Below are positions 1 to 15,200 of a DNA stretch of 64,000 bases, piece by piece. The translations under genes and the position numbers were made by a program. Origin of the DNA: Paramecium tetraurelia (Eukaryota > Ciliophora > Oligohymenophorea > Peniculida > Parameciidae); assembly GCF_000165425.1 (NCBI RefSeq), contig NW_001799620.1:73202-137201 (forward strand), read 5' to 3'. Every line of letters begins with the position of its first letter. Within the stretch, counting starts at the first letter, position 1. The notes beneath the pieces were generated by a model. That model worked only from the letters and a program-made list of their open reading frames with translations. It was not told the origin of the DNA and made no database searches.

Positions 1-118
1 ATTTAAATTGAATTATTTGATTCGGCAACAAATATTTATGTATTGTGCCAGATCTTCCAAATTTCATAAGTAGTTAAACATATTGAAATTCTTAATTCAA
101 CTTAATTTTGATAGGAAA

Positions 119-1262
<1,144 letters not shown>

Positions 1263-1280
1263 ATTTATACTAATATTAAT

Positions 1281-3068
1281 ATGAAATAAATAGTTTAATC
1301 TGCAAGACTCCCTTCATCTCCAATTTTCCATAGAAAAAAACCTACTGAGCTCCAGAATCCCTTAGAACATTTAGTCAGAGTACAATCACCTTGCGGAAGT
1401 ACAACAAATAATGCATTTGGAAGATGTCCCACAGTCAAGACTTTGAATAGTGATAGAGATCCTGTTGAGATTACTATAACGTTAATGGTGGATGGTTAGA
1501 AGTAAAAGGAATGAATGACAATAGATTGATTGTACCAATAGGAATAAATCAAAGCACCACAGATTTATATAAGAAATTAATAGCGAAAGTGAATCAAGTA
1601 AACCCTGCAATCGTGCATTAAATTAAACATTTTTAAACTCACAGTAGCCTTAAGAATTACAATATTGATTACTATTTATCACTAGAGCATCATCCGTTAG
1701 ATGTATTCAAAGAATAAAGACATTTGAAATTAGAACCATATATTTCAAAAAAAGTAAATACTTAATTAAGCATCGATGATTTCGAAATACTTAAATGTAT
1801 TGGAGTAGGGTAATCATTCAAATTTGATATGTTTAGTGGATTCTCCCGTGTTTATTTGGTTCGTAAGAGAGACAGCGGATATTTTTATGCGATGAAATTG
1901 ATTGATAAGAATTTCATTTTGAATTCAAATAAAGAGATAATTATTAATAATGAGAGATAAGTGATGGAGTAATTGAATTCTCCTTATTTAGCAAAACTAT
2001 TCTACTCTTTTGAAACCAAGTACTATTTGGTCTTTGTTTTGGAGTAAAATTACTATTTATATTGTATAGATATTGCGCAGGAGGAGAATTGTTCTATCAT
2101 TTACGGAAACTACGAAGATTGAATGAGGAATTAGCCAAACAGTATTTTGTATAAGTCTGTTTGGCAATCCAAGAATTACATCAATATGGAGTTGTTTATA
2201 GAGACATCAAACCTGAAAATATCCTATTAGATTTGGATGGATACATACGTCTATCTGATTTTGGACTTGCCAAACCAAATATGGACAGAGAAGAAACAGC
2301 CTTTTCCTTTTGCGGTTCTCCTGAATACATGTCACCTGAAATGCTCATGAGAAATGGCCATAACTTCATGGTTGACATCTACTGTCTGGGAGCATTGTTA
2401 TATGAATTTATATGTGGATCTCCTCCCTTCTATAGTAGAAACATTGAGTAGATTTACAATAGCATCTTGAATGATAGAATATCATTCCCTCCTTAATTGC
2501 AAATTCATTCAGATCTTAAAGATTTGATTTCTAAATTATTAATCAAAGATCCTTAGTTGCGTCTAGGATCCAAAAATGGAATTAAAGAGATCCTATAACA
2601 CAGATGGTTTAAGGGATTCGATATAGAAGCCTTAGCTAAAAGAAGGGTGAACATCAGTTATCGTCCTAAGCCATTAAGTTATAATTTCGATGAAGTTGAA
2701 TTTAGCAAGGGAGATTAGGAATTTTAAAAAAAACTCTAAGAAAATTTGAAGAAAGAAAAACAGGTAATCAGTTTTATAACAACTAGAGTAAATTTAGTAG
2801 ATATTTTCCAAATTTTGAGTACACAAATTAGAATATTCGTGATAGCAGGGAGGCTATTTTATAGCTCACATTAAAGCAGTAATAGATATAAGGATAGTAA
2901 GGATTGCCCAAGCCTTAGTAAAGAACTTAGATTACCTTATCTCCACTTTCAATGGTCAAAGGAGTATCAAACATCAAGGCTTTGACTTAGAGTTCCTTCA
3001 AATAGGCATCATAATGCAAACGCTTTAATACTGACATCGACATAAGTAAGATAATTAAGAATATGTGA
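1281..3068 (+). CDS. AGC-family protein kinase with N-terminal ubiquitin-like-looking module (copy 1)
   Basis: Serine/threonine kinase of the S6K/PKB-like AGC group. Introns at 1810-1836, 2044-2069 and 2764-2786 restore a glycine loop GVGGFS, YRDIKPEN, DFGLAKP and the activation segment FCGSPEYMSPE; a hydrophobic-motif-like FPNFEY lies near the C terminus. Before the kinase is a roughly 100-residue module (GGWLEVKG through HLKLEP) resembling one in the kinase at 42226-44163. The N-terminal frame from ATG 1281 (rich in Ser/Pro) and the module frame do not join: there is a one-base discrepancy between about 1470 and 1490, with no acceptable GT-AG intron that I could find. From the internal ATG at 1511 the frame runs clean to TGA for 493 residues. 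Either the sequence has an indel, an odd intron was missed, or translation starts inside. Follows PTEN by 18 bp; converges with the TTLL gene, stops 49 bp apart. Confidence 0.85.
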
Positions 3069-3117
3069 ATATGAGTTCTGTATTTTTATATATATATATA
3101 TAGTTATTCAATATGTA

Positions 3118-5498
3118 TCAATTATCAAAATTCTTATTTTCATTGTCACTCCCATATTCTTCTTCCTCTTCATCCATCTCATCTATTTCATCATGCATCA
3201 AAATTGCTCCATATAATTTAATTAGTTCCTCTGAATCTTCCCTTTCATCAAAGATTAATTAAAATTTATTATTCTCAAGCAGATTATCGTAAAAGAGGAG
3301 ATGTTTTTTGCAGGGTGGCCATAAACTAGCATCTGGTGGTGGAATTATTGTATCAATTGACATTCTAAAGGCATTTTCAACCATTTAAGGTATTATTCTT
3401 TACAAAACAGGACTGCTTGTCTCCAAACAAGGATTTGTGTTTATTTCAATTAGATAAGGTTTAAATTATTAATCTATCATGAAATCCAGGCCAAATATTT
3501 CAAAATTATATTCCTTTTTATATGGAGCCAATTTGCAATATACAGATTTAATGCTTGTAGTAGCAATATCGATAAGTTAAGGATAGAGATCTTTATAAAA
3601 ATAAAATTTTTTGGGTTGATTATCCAAATAACGCTGAAATTCAGAGAATGATAATTTATTACCATTCTCATATTTGCCATAAGTGTCAGCATATTTCTAA
3701 ATAGCATCATTGGTAAGATGAACATACAAATTGGCTGGGTCATCTAGATCAAATTCTTCAGATGAGGTTCTGATGTACCCATCTTCATACCAATATGCTC
3801 TCATTATATTATTCAATTGAGTTATTAGAAAGTAACAACGAATATCAAATTTCCTTTTGTTATACAGGAAGGGTTTTTCAATATACTTTTATATTAAATA
3901 GGTAAATTGTTTTCCATTGGAATGCACCTGCTTCTTACTGATGATCTTATTAATTTCAGACAAACTTTAACATACAGTGATACCAGTGCCCCTATTTGTG
4001 AATTCCCCAGGTTTTACTATCCATGTAGAGCCTCTAGATAGTGATCTTTTTTATACTTTGGTTGTTTTTTATAGAATTCAAGAAACTACAAGTAAGTCTT
4101 ATCTCTTGCCCCTTTTTGAATGTGAAATGTTTTTGGAATGATGGAATTCAAATCTTATTTGGTCAATTCAAAATATTTCTTAAGATTATGATACAGAGCT
4201 TTCTTGTTCCCTAAATGATAGTTTCTATCAATGTGATTATGAATCTAAATGCTATACATATCATACCTTGATATTCGAATCCACCTGTAGCACATTCAGA
4301 TTCTTCATATTAACTATCTTCATGTAGGTCTTAGGATTTCTATCAATTTATTTATATTCACTGTCATCTCTCATCAATCTCAGAAATGGATCAATGGCTT
4401 ATTTTTTCTTCATTGTATTAATTGATTATTGATTCACTATTTTCTTTTTCTATTGTTATTGAAGACAATTGTTGGATTGCTATTATTAATTAATGAATCC
4501 TTAAACTTTTATTTGGGTCCATATGAAATTACTATCTTCATCTGATAGTTCATTGAATTTCTATTGACTCCACCACCATCGTTACTTTAATATTTCCTTA
4601 ATCAGAAATGAATTATTTCCTCCTCCGATCTTTAATTTCAAATCTGTCAAGATATCTTAAGGCTAGGTGTAAAATCCACTTTGACAAGATACTAAAAATA
4701 AAAAGTGCTAGTAATTCTGCAATTTAGTTTAAAACAACTATTCCCTTGACAATTAAGAGTACTCAGTTAAAGAAAACTTAAAGTTATTGGTTTAAGCTGA
4801 ATTGCTTTGAGGAACAATCACTTTCTGAGGGACTGGACTAGCATTTGCTTGATTAATAGATTTTCTTTATTTGGTATTCTGTACAATCTTCGACTTGACC
4901 CTTTTGTCTAGCTCTTCGGTGAATGATTAAGACTTGTCTCTTTCTTTATCTTGGGAGAATGCCTTGTGTCTGATGCTTTATTGAGAAATTATAGCATTTT
5001 GTTCGATCAATTTAGTGAATGGTACTACTTGAAAGCCAAGGACACCCATGTTTTTTTCTGCAGAAATTCTATGTTACATACCTAATAATAGACTGGTTAG
5101 AATCGATCTTGTGTTGTTTGTATCTGATGGATTATAGCATGCTTTCAATATTTTCTACTAATTAATTTTGGTATCCTCATTTGGATCGCAATTGCTGGTT
5201 TAAATCTTCCTCTTTTCCAAAAATTAATGTGCATAGTTGGAAAATACAACACTATATGTGCCTTGTGTCGAGGGTTCTTAAGATAAGTGTCTCTGTATAC
5301 TGACAGCTATAATAAGAACTTGTTATTGATACCTTATTAAATTCTTTGCACAGGTTTACGAGGCAAGCTGGGTCTTCGGCATGTAATTTTCTGAGTGGTT
5401 TTGCAATCAAATCTACGCTCTTTTAAGAGTTCAGAAAATTTGATGCTGTTCTTCTTGTTCAATTAATTGATTTTTTATTAGAAGGAGATGCCATTCAT
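3118..5498 (-). CDS. Tubulin tyrosine ligase-like (TTLL) enzyme
   Basis: ATP-grasp amino-acid ligase of the TTL family, expected to add glutamate or glycine to tubulin tails in cilia or cortical microtubules. Introns at 5307-5332, 4245-4266 and 4034-4056 give 769 residues. The catalytic domain lies in about residues 430-670: KGSTWIVKPGEFTNRGTG, then RKFDIRCYFL, YVHLTNDAIQ, and the Mg-binding end EINTNPCLETS. About 430 N-terminal residues are low-complexity, basic and Ser/Gln-rich without a recognised domain, and the C terminus is acidic (run of Glu and Asp ending in DN). Which TTLL subtype and which amino acid it adds cannot be told from sequence alone. Start chosen at the first ATG after the divergent intergenic gap (197 bp to the zinc-finger gene). 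Intron sizes and TAG ends are typical of Paramecium. Confidence 0.92.
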
Positions 5499-5695
5499 AG
5501 TTCTTTTCTGCTGTGGGGTTCTTAAGAAGAGTTCTTCCCTATGCATTTTAGTTTTTATATATTTTTATTAGTTATTAATTTTTATTGTTATTGAATTATC
5601 GAGTTTCATTAAGTTAGCTCTAATAGTCATGATTATATTATAGATCAGACATATATTAATGAGTTATTTATCAGTGATAGTGCATTAATTTATTA

Positions 5696-7159
5696 ATGTA
5701 AAATTCATCTAAGAAGCAAGAGACTCACGATTGCAATGATTGTTGGTCTGCCCTTCTGTGTGGCTTAGTAGAAATACTAATTAAAACCAAAAATCAAGAT
5801 CAGATCAAACTACTATTACCTCTGGCAAATCAATTTGCTCCTATTAGGATCCACAAGACAGTAGAATTACTGAACCAAATGATAAGGAGTCCCAATATCG
5901 ATCTCTTCTACACTTTAGTTAATCAAGAAGAATCCTCATAAATAATGAAGATGCACATCTTTGCCCAGTACAAAAAAATCGCCTCACAAATCTGTAACAA
6001 GGACATTCTCTAGAGATTGGGTCAGACTTTCAAGGTGGACACGATCTTTTTGACGTATAACACCTCCATTTCACTTTCAAACAGTGAAAATCTTCCCTTG
6101 ATACTCAAGATTGTATAATTTCAAAGCCACTACACTGTGGAGGCTTAAGAAAAGTAAAGGAGTCGATCTAATTCATTATAGCATGATTTTATATTGGAAA
6201 TGAAGCAGGAATGCAACGGTTGTTTGAGATCATTTGATTAAGTTGAATTGAATAAATCAATAGCATGTAGTCACACATATTGTAAACAATGTTTGAAGTT
6301 GTATTTCAAATTGGGATCCTACTTCATTTGTCGAGATTTCTATTGCAAAATAGAACTCAGTAAGGATGATTTCCCATTTCTTTAGTTGTCCCCTTTGATG
6401 GACCCTTCCGTCTAGGTCAATAAATGTCTCTAGTGCAAAGCAACACAAGGAACACTCTACACCAATAAATGTGGACACACCCATTGTGAGAAGTGCATCA
6501 AGGACTCCCTCAATAAATCAAAGTACTTTCAGACTCACTTTTGTTTGGAACCCTCGTGCACCGAAATCTTGAATAATGAACTAATCAAGAACAACAGCAA
6601 GGAGATAGATGTTAATCAATTGTTGTAGAGGAGCAATTCAATTAAATAGAAGGCATCAGATTTCTGTGACTTTTGCAAAAAGACTCAAGAACAAGGAGTG
6701 AAGAACAAATGCGGACATTATTATTGTAAATCCTGTCTTTAATCTTAATATCAATCTATAATAACGTATGGTTTAAACAAAACAGTCGAATGTCCAGAAT
6801 GCAATTCTAAATTCAACATTGACACAATATTGGAGGAGTATTACATCTAATTGTAGTAATTATCGACTCCAAGATTGAGTAAGATGAGATCAATTTCCTA
6901 GTAATAGCCAGATGTGCAGCCATCCCCGTCTTTGGGGTTGATCTTGAATTCAATCTAGGAAAACACTAGACTCAAGACAAACGAGGACATATAATAGAGT
7001 CCGCAATTGAAGAGACAGAATAGCATTGATTTAAAGAGCATCTATAATGGAGGGTCCACTCCTAGAAGAATCATTCCTCAGATATCTACGAGCAGCAGAA
7101 GCAATTACCCTTTGACTCAATAATCGTTGCAGTTCCATAGGAGTCCATAATTCTTTTGA
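5696..7159 (+). CDS. Protein with three RING-like zinc modules, probable E3 ubiquitin ligase
   Basis: Intronless frame of 487 residues. Three cysteine/histidine modules follow one another at about residues 171-225, 240-290 and 320-375. Each carries a C-x2-C start and a C-x-H-x2-C-x2-C centre (CSHTYCKQC, CGHTHCEKC, CGHYYCKSC); the third ends CPEC like a classical RING. The order resembles a RING-between-RING ligase, but spacing in the first two is irregular, so it may be an unrelated multi-RING protein. The N-terminal 170 residues look helical and contain no known domain; the tail after residue 380 is Ser/Pro/Gln-rich and probably disordered. Start at 5696 gives Met-Gln-Asn just ahead of the first cysteines (HDCNDCW). 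Ubiquitin ligase activity is inferred from the modules only. Confidence 0.8.
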
Positions 7160-7400
7160 AATGATTATAAATATATATATATAGATAAATAAGTTGATAA
7201 CTAAGGGAGTTCCCTAATTTGAATCGAAAAATGAGTAATGAGGGATGCGAATTAAGTTTATAAATTCGTGATATGAGGAATTAATTATTAGTTTCTAATT
7301 CATTGGTTTAATTCAATTAATGCATAATTGGATAATTCGTATTAAGTTAACTATATTTAGGAACAGGAAGAATCATAATATCTAAAATATATATTAAATA

Positions 7401-8996
7401 ATGTTTGCTCTATCCAAGACACTCTCCCTTCATCACATGAATAAATACTATGTCAAGATTTTGAAGGATCTTTCGATTGTCAAATAGATTCCAGCAGGCT
7501 CGACTATTCTGGTCGGAGGCTTTGGACTTTGTGGCATTCCAGAGAACAGTATTAATGCCCTCAAGGAGGCAGGAACAAAGAATCTTACAGTTGTGAGCAA
7601 CAATTGTGGTACTAATGATGAAGGTCTTGGGATACTATTGAACAATGGACAATTGAAGAGAGTGATAGCATCATATGCTGGAGAAAATCATCATCTGGCT
7701 GAGTAAGTGTGTTGTATTATAGAAGAAAATACTTTGATGGGGAATTGGAACTCGAATTGATCCCACAAGGCACTTTGGCAGAAAAGCTCAGATCTGCAGG
7801 TGCAGGAATCCCAGCATTTTACACCAGAACAGGTGTAGACACCATTGTTGAGAAGGGTGGCATCCCCATCAAGTATAAGAATCACTCAAAGGACTTCGAA
7901 GTGGATATCGCTTCTCAACCAAAACATGTAATTTGTGTTGTAATCTAATACAGGTTGAATATTTCAAAGGACAGAAATACATCAGAGAAGAAGCCATCTA
8001 AGGTGATTATGCCATTATCAAGGCGAGTGTTGCAGACACCAACGGAAATCTCAGATTCGTAGGAACCTCTAGAAACTTTAATGAAGATATGGTCAAGGCT
8101 GCAAAGGTAGTGATTGCTGAAGTTGAATCTATCGTACCTCTTGGCTCCTTTGGGTTCGATCATGTACATGTGAATGGCATTTATGTTGACTATCTCTACT
8201 TGGGTGGCAATTATAAGAAATCTATTGAGAGATTAGTATATGACGAATCAGTTTATTAAAAAAATCCTGGTATTTTAATATATAAATTTCATAGAAAAAT
8301 TCAAGAAAGCCAAGAACCAAGGTTTGAGAAACAGGATTGCCAAGAGAGCTGCCCATGAATTCAAAGATGGCATGTATGTGAATTTGGGTATCGGAATCCC
8401 CACACTCATTCCTGGCTTCTTAGATCCACACATCACAATCCATTTCCATACAGAAATAGGAGCTGTGGGAGTTGGCAATTATCCATTGGAAGGACAAGAG
8501 TTGGGAGACTTAGTTAATGCAGGAAAAGAGTCCATCACCTTGAATCAAGGAGCATCCACTTTCTCAAGCAGTGAATCATTTGGCATGGTTAGAGGAGGTC
8601 ATCTTGATCTGACTGTTTTGGGAGCTATGCAAATTAATAAATAAGGGGATATTGCCAATTGGGTTATTCCAGGAAGAATGGTTAAAGGAATGGGAGGAGC
8701 CATGGATTTGGTAGCCTCTGGTTCTAAAGTCCTTGTGGTTATGGAACACACAGCCAAAGGGGAAAAGAAGTTCTTAAAAGACATCACTCTTCCAGCAACT
8801 GGACTTAGAAGAGTTGATTAAGTTATCACTGGTAAATAAATGTTATATTTACATTTTAGAAAAGGCTGTCTTCGTTAAGAGAAATGGTGAATTAGTCTTG
8901 ACTGAAATTGCAGCTGATACTGATTTGGAATGGGTAAGAGCAAACACCGGATTTGAATTGACTGTTGCTGATGATTTAAAGAAATTTGATATTTGA
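7401..8996 (+). CDS. OXCT1: Succinyl-CoA:3-ketoacid CoA transferase (SCOT), mitochondrial
   Basis: Transfers CoA from succinyl-CoA to acetoacetate, the entry step of ketone-body use in the mitochondrial matrix. Four introns (7703-7722, 7928-7953, 8270-8294, 8832-8859) give 498 residues, matching the animal enzyme. The alpha half shows [22 protein letters not shown] and the beta half [38 protein letters not shown]. The short N terminus (Leu/Ser/Lys/His, no acid) fits a mitochondrial presequence. The catalytic glutamate should be residue 328 in TEIGAVGVG; most family members have Glu-Asn-Gly there, so Glu-Ile-Gly is unusual. The first intron is only 20 nt. Neighbours are unrelated. Confidence 0.96.
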
Positions 8997-9234
8997 ATGC
9001 ACATACATAAATCAATCTTCATCAATTGTTCTTTCAATATTGCTTTCTAATTACTAGGATCCTGTAATTAGAAATCTCTCTTTTTATTATTTATAAATAT
9101 CCAAGATATAACGTTATCTTGATATGTATCATTAAATCATTTAAATGTATATTAACTTCTTCTTAAATAAAATAATAAATAAGATGTTTAAATTGATTAA
9201 GAATAATATTGTTCAGATTTATATATATAAATCA

Positions 9235-12200
9235 TCAGTATATCTGATATTCATCCATTCCTTCATCTTACAGAACAAGAGGATCATTAAACCATTTTTT
9301 AACTTTAAATGGTCTGTCTCTATCAAATTTCCATTCTTCTAAGCTTTCATTCACAGTAGCCATGAGATCTTTCCAAAGTTCCTTTGCTCTTCTCCTACTT
9401 GTAGTACGGTTTTGTAATACGAATTTGGGAATATTAAATGAATCACAGCAATTCCAACAGGTCAAACAATTCCTGGCTTTGATAAGTGCAGGGTATTTCT
9501 TATTGATTTTATCTCTAATGTTATCAAGTATGTTTGCTTTGCTTTCAAAGTTTTCTCCCACAATTTCAAATATTATGTATAATAAAAATGGAATGATCAA
9601 AAAACCCATTATGACATACCCTGCTAATGTTATTTAGAAGTTTTCATTTTAAATGGTGGAGTAGACGATTGTCGCAATGCTAAAAGTGAGAGTCAGGATG
9701 ACATTAGAGATTTGGTCTATCTTATTCAGTTTCTAATTACTGTACGGTTGCACATACAGACTCAAGAGGAGGTAGATAAAAGTCAAGATGGAAGACAAGG
9801 AACCCTATAAATGATAGATAATAATATTGTACCATCATAATGACATTTTAAGCTTAGAGACAAATAAGAATACTGATAAATGCTCTGATGTAGATTCTAA
9901 CGAATTCCCAATAATAAATAATCCTATCCTTATCATTTGAATACTCATGATAGAAGTACCCCCATGATTGCATGAATGCAATTTAATCGAATCTTTCATA
10001 CCATTTACCAACTAACAATTGATAAAAGAAGATAAAAGGTATCACAAACAAAAATACGAAGAATCCAGGATATGCAAACCATGACAACCATACACTGTGA
10101 GTTTATGTGTCGTGCTTATAAGACACATTGGCTTGGATATAACCTTCTCCTGAAATATCTCTCCATGCAATAAGGTTGGCAAATTCAATCAAGAAGGTTG
10201 GCTATAAAAAGATGAACATGTAAATGGCCATAGTTTAGAGACTCTTCCACTTGAAACGATTCTTGAAAATCAACACAAGGATGATCAAAGTCATTGCAAT
10301 GATATAAAGCAATTAGATAGCCAAAGACCAAATCAATCTCAGATAAATCATATCTACATCTCCTGCTCCATCAACTAAAAAGCAATCCAGAGCATTTCCC
10401 ATAGATTTAGCAGGCATACTGACAGTGTTGATTGTATCTACTGTACCTTGGGGTATATCAATTTTAAAGCCTTCAAGGATAGAAAGTAATTAAACAAAAT
10501 TGTTGAATATTTTCATCAAGATAGCAGCTTAATCTAAGGAGGCTTTGGCAGATAGTAACTTAAGTTATCTTAAGACTTTCATAGTAACAACCTTTTCCAT
10601 TCTATCCTCATGACCTTTTACTGACTATAAAGTGCTATAAATTGTAAAGATAGTTATGAAGGCAATCATTAATTAGTTTCTGGTTTTTTCCTAACAAAGT
10701 CCACATTCATATTTAGCAGAATTGGAATAAGATTCTCCCCAATAACTACCATATATATCACACTCCTCACAAAGTGCTCCGATAAACCCTTCTTGACAAA
10801 GATCATTTCCAACATCGAATCCTCCTTTGCAATTGTAAACTTTATTCTTGCACTCTTCAACCTCTCCACTTTAATAATGTGGTCTCCAATAACTACTCTT
10901 AATGCTAATTTTATTCATGAATGTGTAATTCATTTTAGTTTCATCTATTTTTCTGCAAGTATCAGTTTTGTACTCCAAAGCAAATGTACCAACTGAACAA
11001 GGAGAGCAGGTTTCCTACTAATCATTATATTGTTCTCCCAACTCACATTCTACTGATCTGATCCTGACTTACAGAGTGTATCCAGTGTCAAAACCCTTAC
11101 ATTAATAGGGATATTAGTCATGGTAGATGGGTATGTTAATATGACTACTATTAAACACTGCATCCAGTGTGATTTGATTGTAGGGATCGAAGTTAATGAT
11201 TTGATTCGAGTAGTCAAATCCTTGAACATCATTAATTTCAAACTTCCTATTTGTTTCCCCTGGAAAAGTTGAGGTTTAATTGTCTTTAGTTTTGGTGACA
11301 TTACTTGATAAACTGCATTCAGTATCATGCTAATAGCTCATAATATTGTTATTCTTGTCAAGGAACACCAAAATAACAGTCTAATTTTCAAATTTCTTTA
11401 ATTCCTAACCACTCTTGATAACAAGGGGATAATGCAACCATCCAGTGTGAGAATCTAAATTTCCTTACTTTTGTAAAACTTACTTCACTCTTATACCTAA
11501 TGAGGTAGGATATTGAGCAACATCATCACCGTATTTTGAGGCAAAATTTTGAATTAAAGTGATGCTAGTTCGTGCATAATTATTGATTCCACTTTCCACA
11601 ACTGCAATTGCCCCTCCTATACTAGCATTATTCCTATAAAATGAACTGTCAGCTATGTTTAACCGATGTTAAATGCTGCCTCCATCTTTAGGATAGGATT
11701 CAAAATATATGCAACCTCCTCTGCCAGTAACTACGGCTAATGAACAATAACTGGATGTTACATTGGCAGTTAGTCCATAAAATGAGATACCTCCTCCATG
11801 AATAGCCTTGACATCATTTATATTTAAGGATTCTACGATCACATGAGATAAATATGATGGATTTGGAATGGCATAACTAAAATTATATTTAATCTAATTT
11901 GATGTATCACTAACTAAAAGTCTATTTGAAGAATCACTCATATTAGTTTATTAAGTTATTTTTTCTAAAGTTAAATTAGAAGTCAAAGATGTGCCTATTA
12001 ATTTATCCATAGTCTTTTATTCTCTTAAGTACTAATCACTTGAGACAGAAAAACAACCATAATAGGATGACTCTGAATTAGAACATCTACATGAACTCAT
12101 TTAAACCAACGGAATCAGTCTTGAATTTGATACTCTCATTATTTAGACCAAACCACCATGACATTCCTTACAAATCACTCGATTGATTGCAACATTCTTC

Positions 12201-15200
12201 ATTGTTAAAGGTGTCTTCTCCGAAATCAAATCAAACAACATTAATGCTGGATTGATTTAATATTCTGGGAATTCTATTCTAATTTCAAGTAATCTACACA
12301 ATGCATTATTTGTAATACTAGTGCAATTCAAATTTGCTAATGAAATTGATGAAATATTTCTAAACTACACCAAATCAACTGTTATCGGATTCTCTAAAGG
12401 TTCTTATATCTCTATGTAGGGTCTGTATGATAGAATACTATGTTAAGATTCTATCGTATTCAATTTAATAAGTGTTGATTGCCATATTGAAAGAAATCCA
12501 TAATAGAATAAACCCTCAGAATAAGCATTCTAGACCTCAATCTATCCAAAATCTTATTCAATAGCAGCAATTCTCTTCATAAATAGAAATTTTTCAATTG
12601 ATTAAAAGGAACCTAATTATGCTAAATAAGCCAAGGAGTTTGATGAATTTCCTGATATCTTCACATCTTGAAGCATCATCTTCTATTGTTCTATTGTCCT
12701 TGAGTAAAATAGAGTTTTTATGGCTAGACCACTTAAGGCATAGCAATTGGTAATTGTCGAATCCTAAATAGTGAACTGCTACTTCTTGTCATAACTTACC
12801 AAAAAGATGCCTCCTCCTTCTCCTCTTGTGAAACAATCTTTAAATTCAGCATTCTCTATTTTCATATCCAACTCTGAGGCCATAGAATCTATGTACACAC
12901 ATCCTCCTCTTGATGAGACTGTTCCACTCAAAGGAGTATAAGCATATCGAACTGAAATGTTTTTAAGAGTAACCTTTCCTTCTTTCAATGTCTTTATGTA
13001 TAATCCACCACCCAATTTGGCAGTCGAATTAAAGAACGTGCAATCACTCATGTCTAGAAGGAATGTAGATATAAAGAGATGTCCACCTTCTGCCTTTTCA
13101 TTGATAGAAGGAAATGGTGTCTTGGTTTCAGAATCAAAGTTACTATTCACCATTGAGACATTGAAAATGATCTAAGTTCCCACTTCCAAATAGAGAACTG
13201 ACCCATAACCTGATACAGAATTGGATCTCCAAAGACTATTCTATAACATCAAAGTGCCAACCACACTTCTAATCAAGAATGTTGGATTGCTTGGCCTCAA
13301 GGATCCTTATATCTCCATTAAATGAGTGTTTTTGAAGAAATACATAAAATTGACCTACACAATTTGCATCTAAGTGGAATCTATCAATATGGCTGATGAA
13401 GGCACTGCCAATACAGTAGTAATAATGGTGCACTATGTCACGAAGACTCCATTAATAACAATTGTTTCCTAGTACTCAGAAGTTGAAGTATTGTAAATTA
13501 GATTACTCCATGACGATATTCCAATAAATGAATTGTCTCTTCCCATCAGATTCATTAATTATATGTTAATTAATTCTACACCCTTGTATGGATTGTTAAT
13601 AAAGAGACAGTAATTATTCCTTATACTCAATCCCTCTTTTTAATGACAGTTGATGTTGACAAACTTGGTAGTCCACACTTACTCAACATAGAAGATGGCT
13701 AAATCAGCATTTTCAATACTCTCAAAATCAGAAACCTACAATCTATTGCTTTTCTCAATTCTGATAGAGGCACTTGTAGCTGCTTCCCAAATAGTTTCAT
13801 CGAATCCGACAGTATTTATTTATTTAATAAATAATCCTTTCATTGTAATGTTGATGGGCATAAAGTAATCATTTTAGATTTCTGTGATGAGAATTAAACA
13901 AGCAGGAGTTAGACAGATTACCTAATCGAATTCTAGGTTGATGAATTATAATTTCAATCCTGAAAACTCAGGATCATTAATTCTAATTGTTTTGAGCTCA
14001 TATTGGGTTTAAATCAACCTACCCTTAAATGTGAACTTTGTATTTTACAAATAGGCATCACTCAATTCAATTGTTGTTATGTGGAACAAAACAGTTGAGT
14101 TAACTTTAGAATCTTGCATTTAAAAATTATTCACTTTGATCTATTACATAGTTGTAAAATCAACAATTCCTCTAGAATTATTGTATTCCATGTTTTTCAT
14201 ATATAAGGAGTTTATGATCACAATACCCATCGGTTCATCTAGAACGGCTGTGCTTAAGAAGGCACCATCATTAATAAAGTAACAATCTTCAAATTGCACT
14301 TGAGTGATGATAATCTTACTATTCCACTGAGGTGGAGTTAAAAAGCTAACTGACTATAGTTCAAACAGTGCTTACTTTTCAACGGCAATATCATAAAATT
14401 TCACGTTTTCTAATCTAATATTTAAATAAGGTAGAGTGATGTCAGAATCATACACTAGACCAAATGGTTTTGCTTAGAATGTAACATCAGAACTCACCAA
14501 ATAGTTTTGGGATTGAATGACAACATTTTTTAAATAGATATCATAAGTGTTCAACAGTATTGTAAAGAATGGCTTCTACTTCTTAAGTGTGACTGCAACA
14601 GCACTATAAGGAGTAGTATAAGCTGACTTGTCTAAATAATGATCCTCAGCATTGATATTTCCGATTTTGACATTCTCTAGATAGAATACAGACCCAGTGT
14701 TATTCAGAAATTGAAATCCAAAGGGTGTTTCATATTTGGGTATATTTGAGTACAAGTTTCCTCTGTCTGATGCTGGGTATAATTCAATTCCATTTATAGA
14801 GATAGATGTAAAGTATGCAAAGTAGATTGTCTTTTAAATGTACCATTAAATCCTCTGGTTGGGAGTTGGAGCATTGGTTTGTATTTTAAGTTCTAAATTT
14901 TAAACAGAGAACACATTTTTTCTAATATTGGAAGTAAAATAGGTATCCTTTTGGAAGAAGCATTTTGCATTATCTCCAGAGAAGTATTAGAAATCAAGAA
15001 TGATGGTGATTTTTGTGACTGCCTTCTTATTCCACTCATCAAAGAGAGCGTCTCTGGTTGCAGAATCCATCTTATCTTCTAGGATCAGATAGGTATTTTT
15101 GGATGTAATATCGCTGTATTAAGAGTTAATTTTCCATTCATCACTGGCATTAGGTTGATTTTATTGACAATCAGCTGTTATAGTGATTTCATCAGATCGA

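Noticed and set aside
1420-1500. A 36- or 50-nt intron to explain the frame break in AGC kinase 1
   Set aside because: Candidates start GTT or GTG, are longer than any other intron here, or give the wrong frame.
3477-3743. 88-codon minus-strand standard-code frame
   Set aside because: It lies in the wrong frame of the TTLL catalytic domain, whose true frame shows NPCLETS and LTNDAI.
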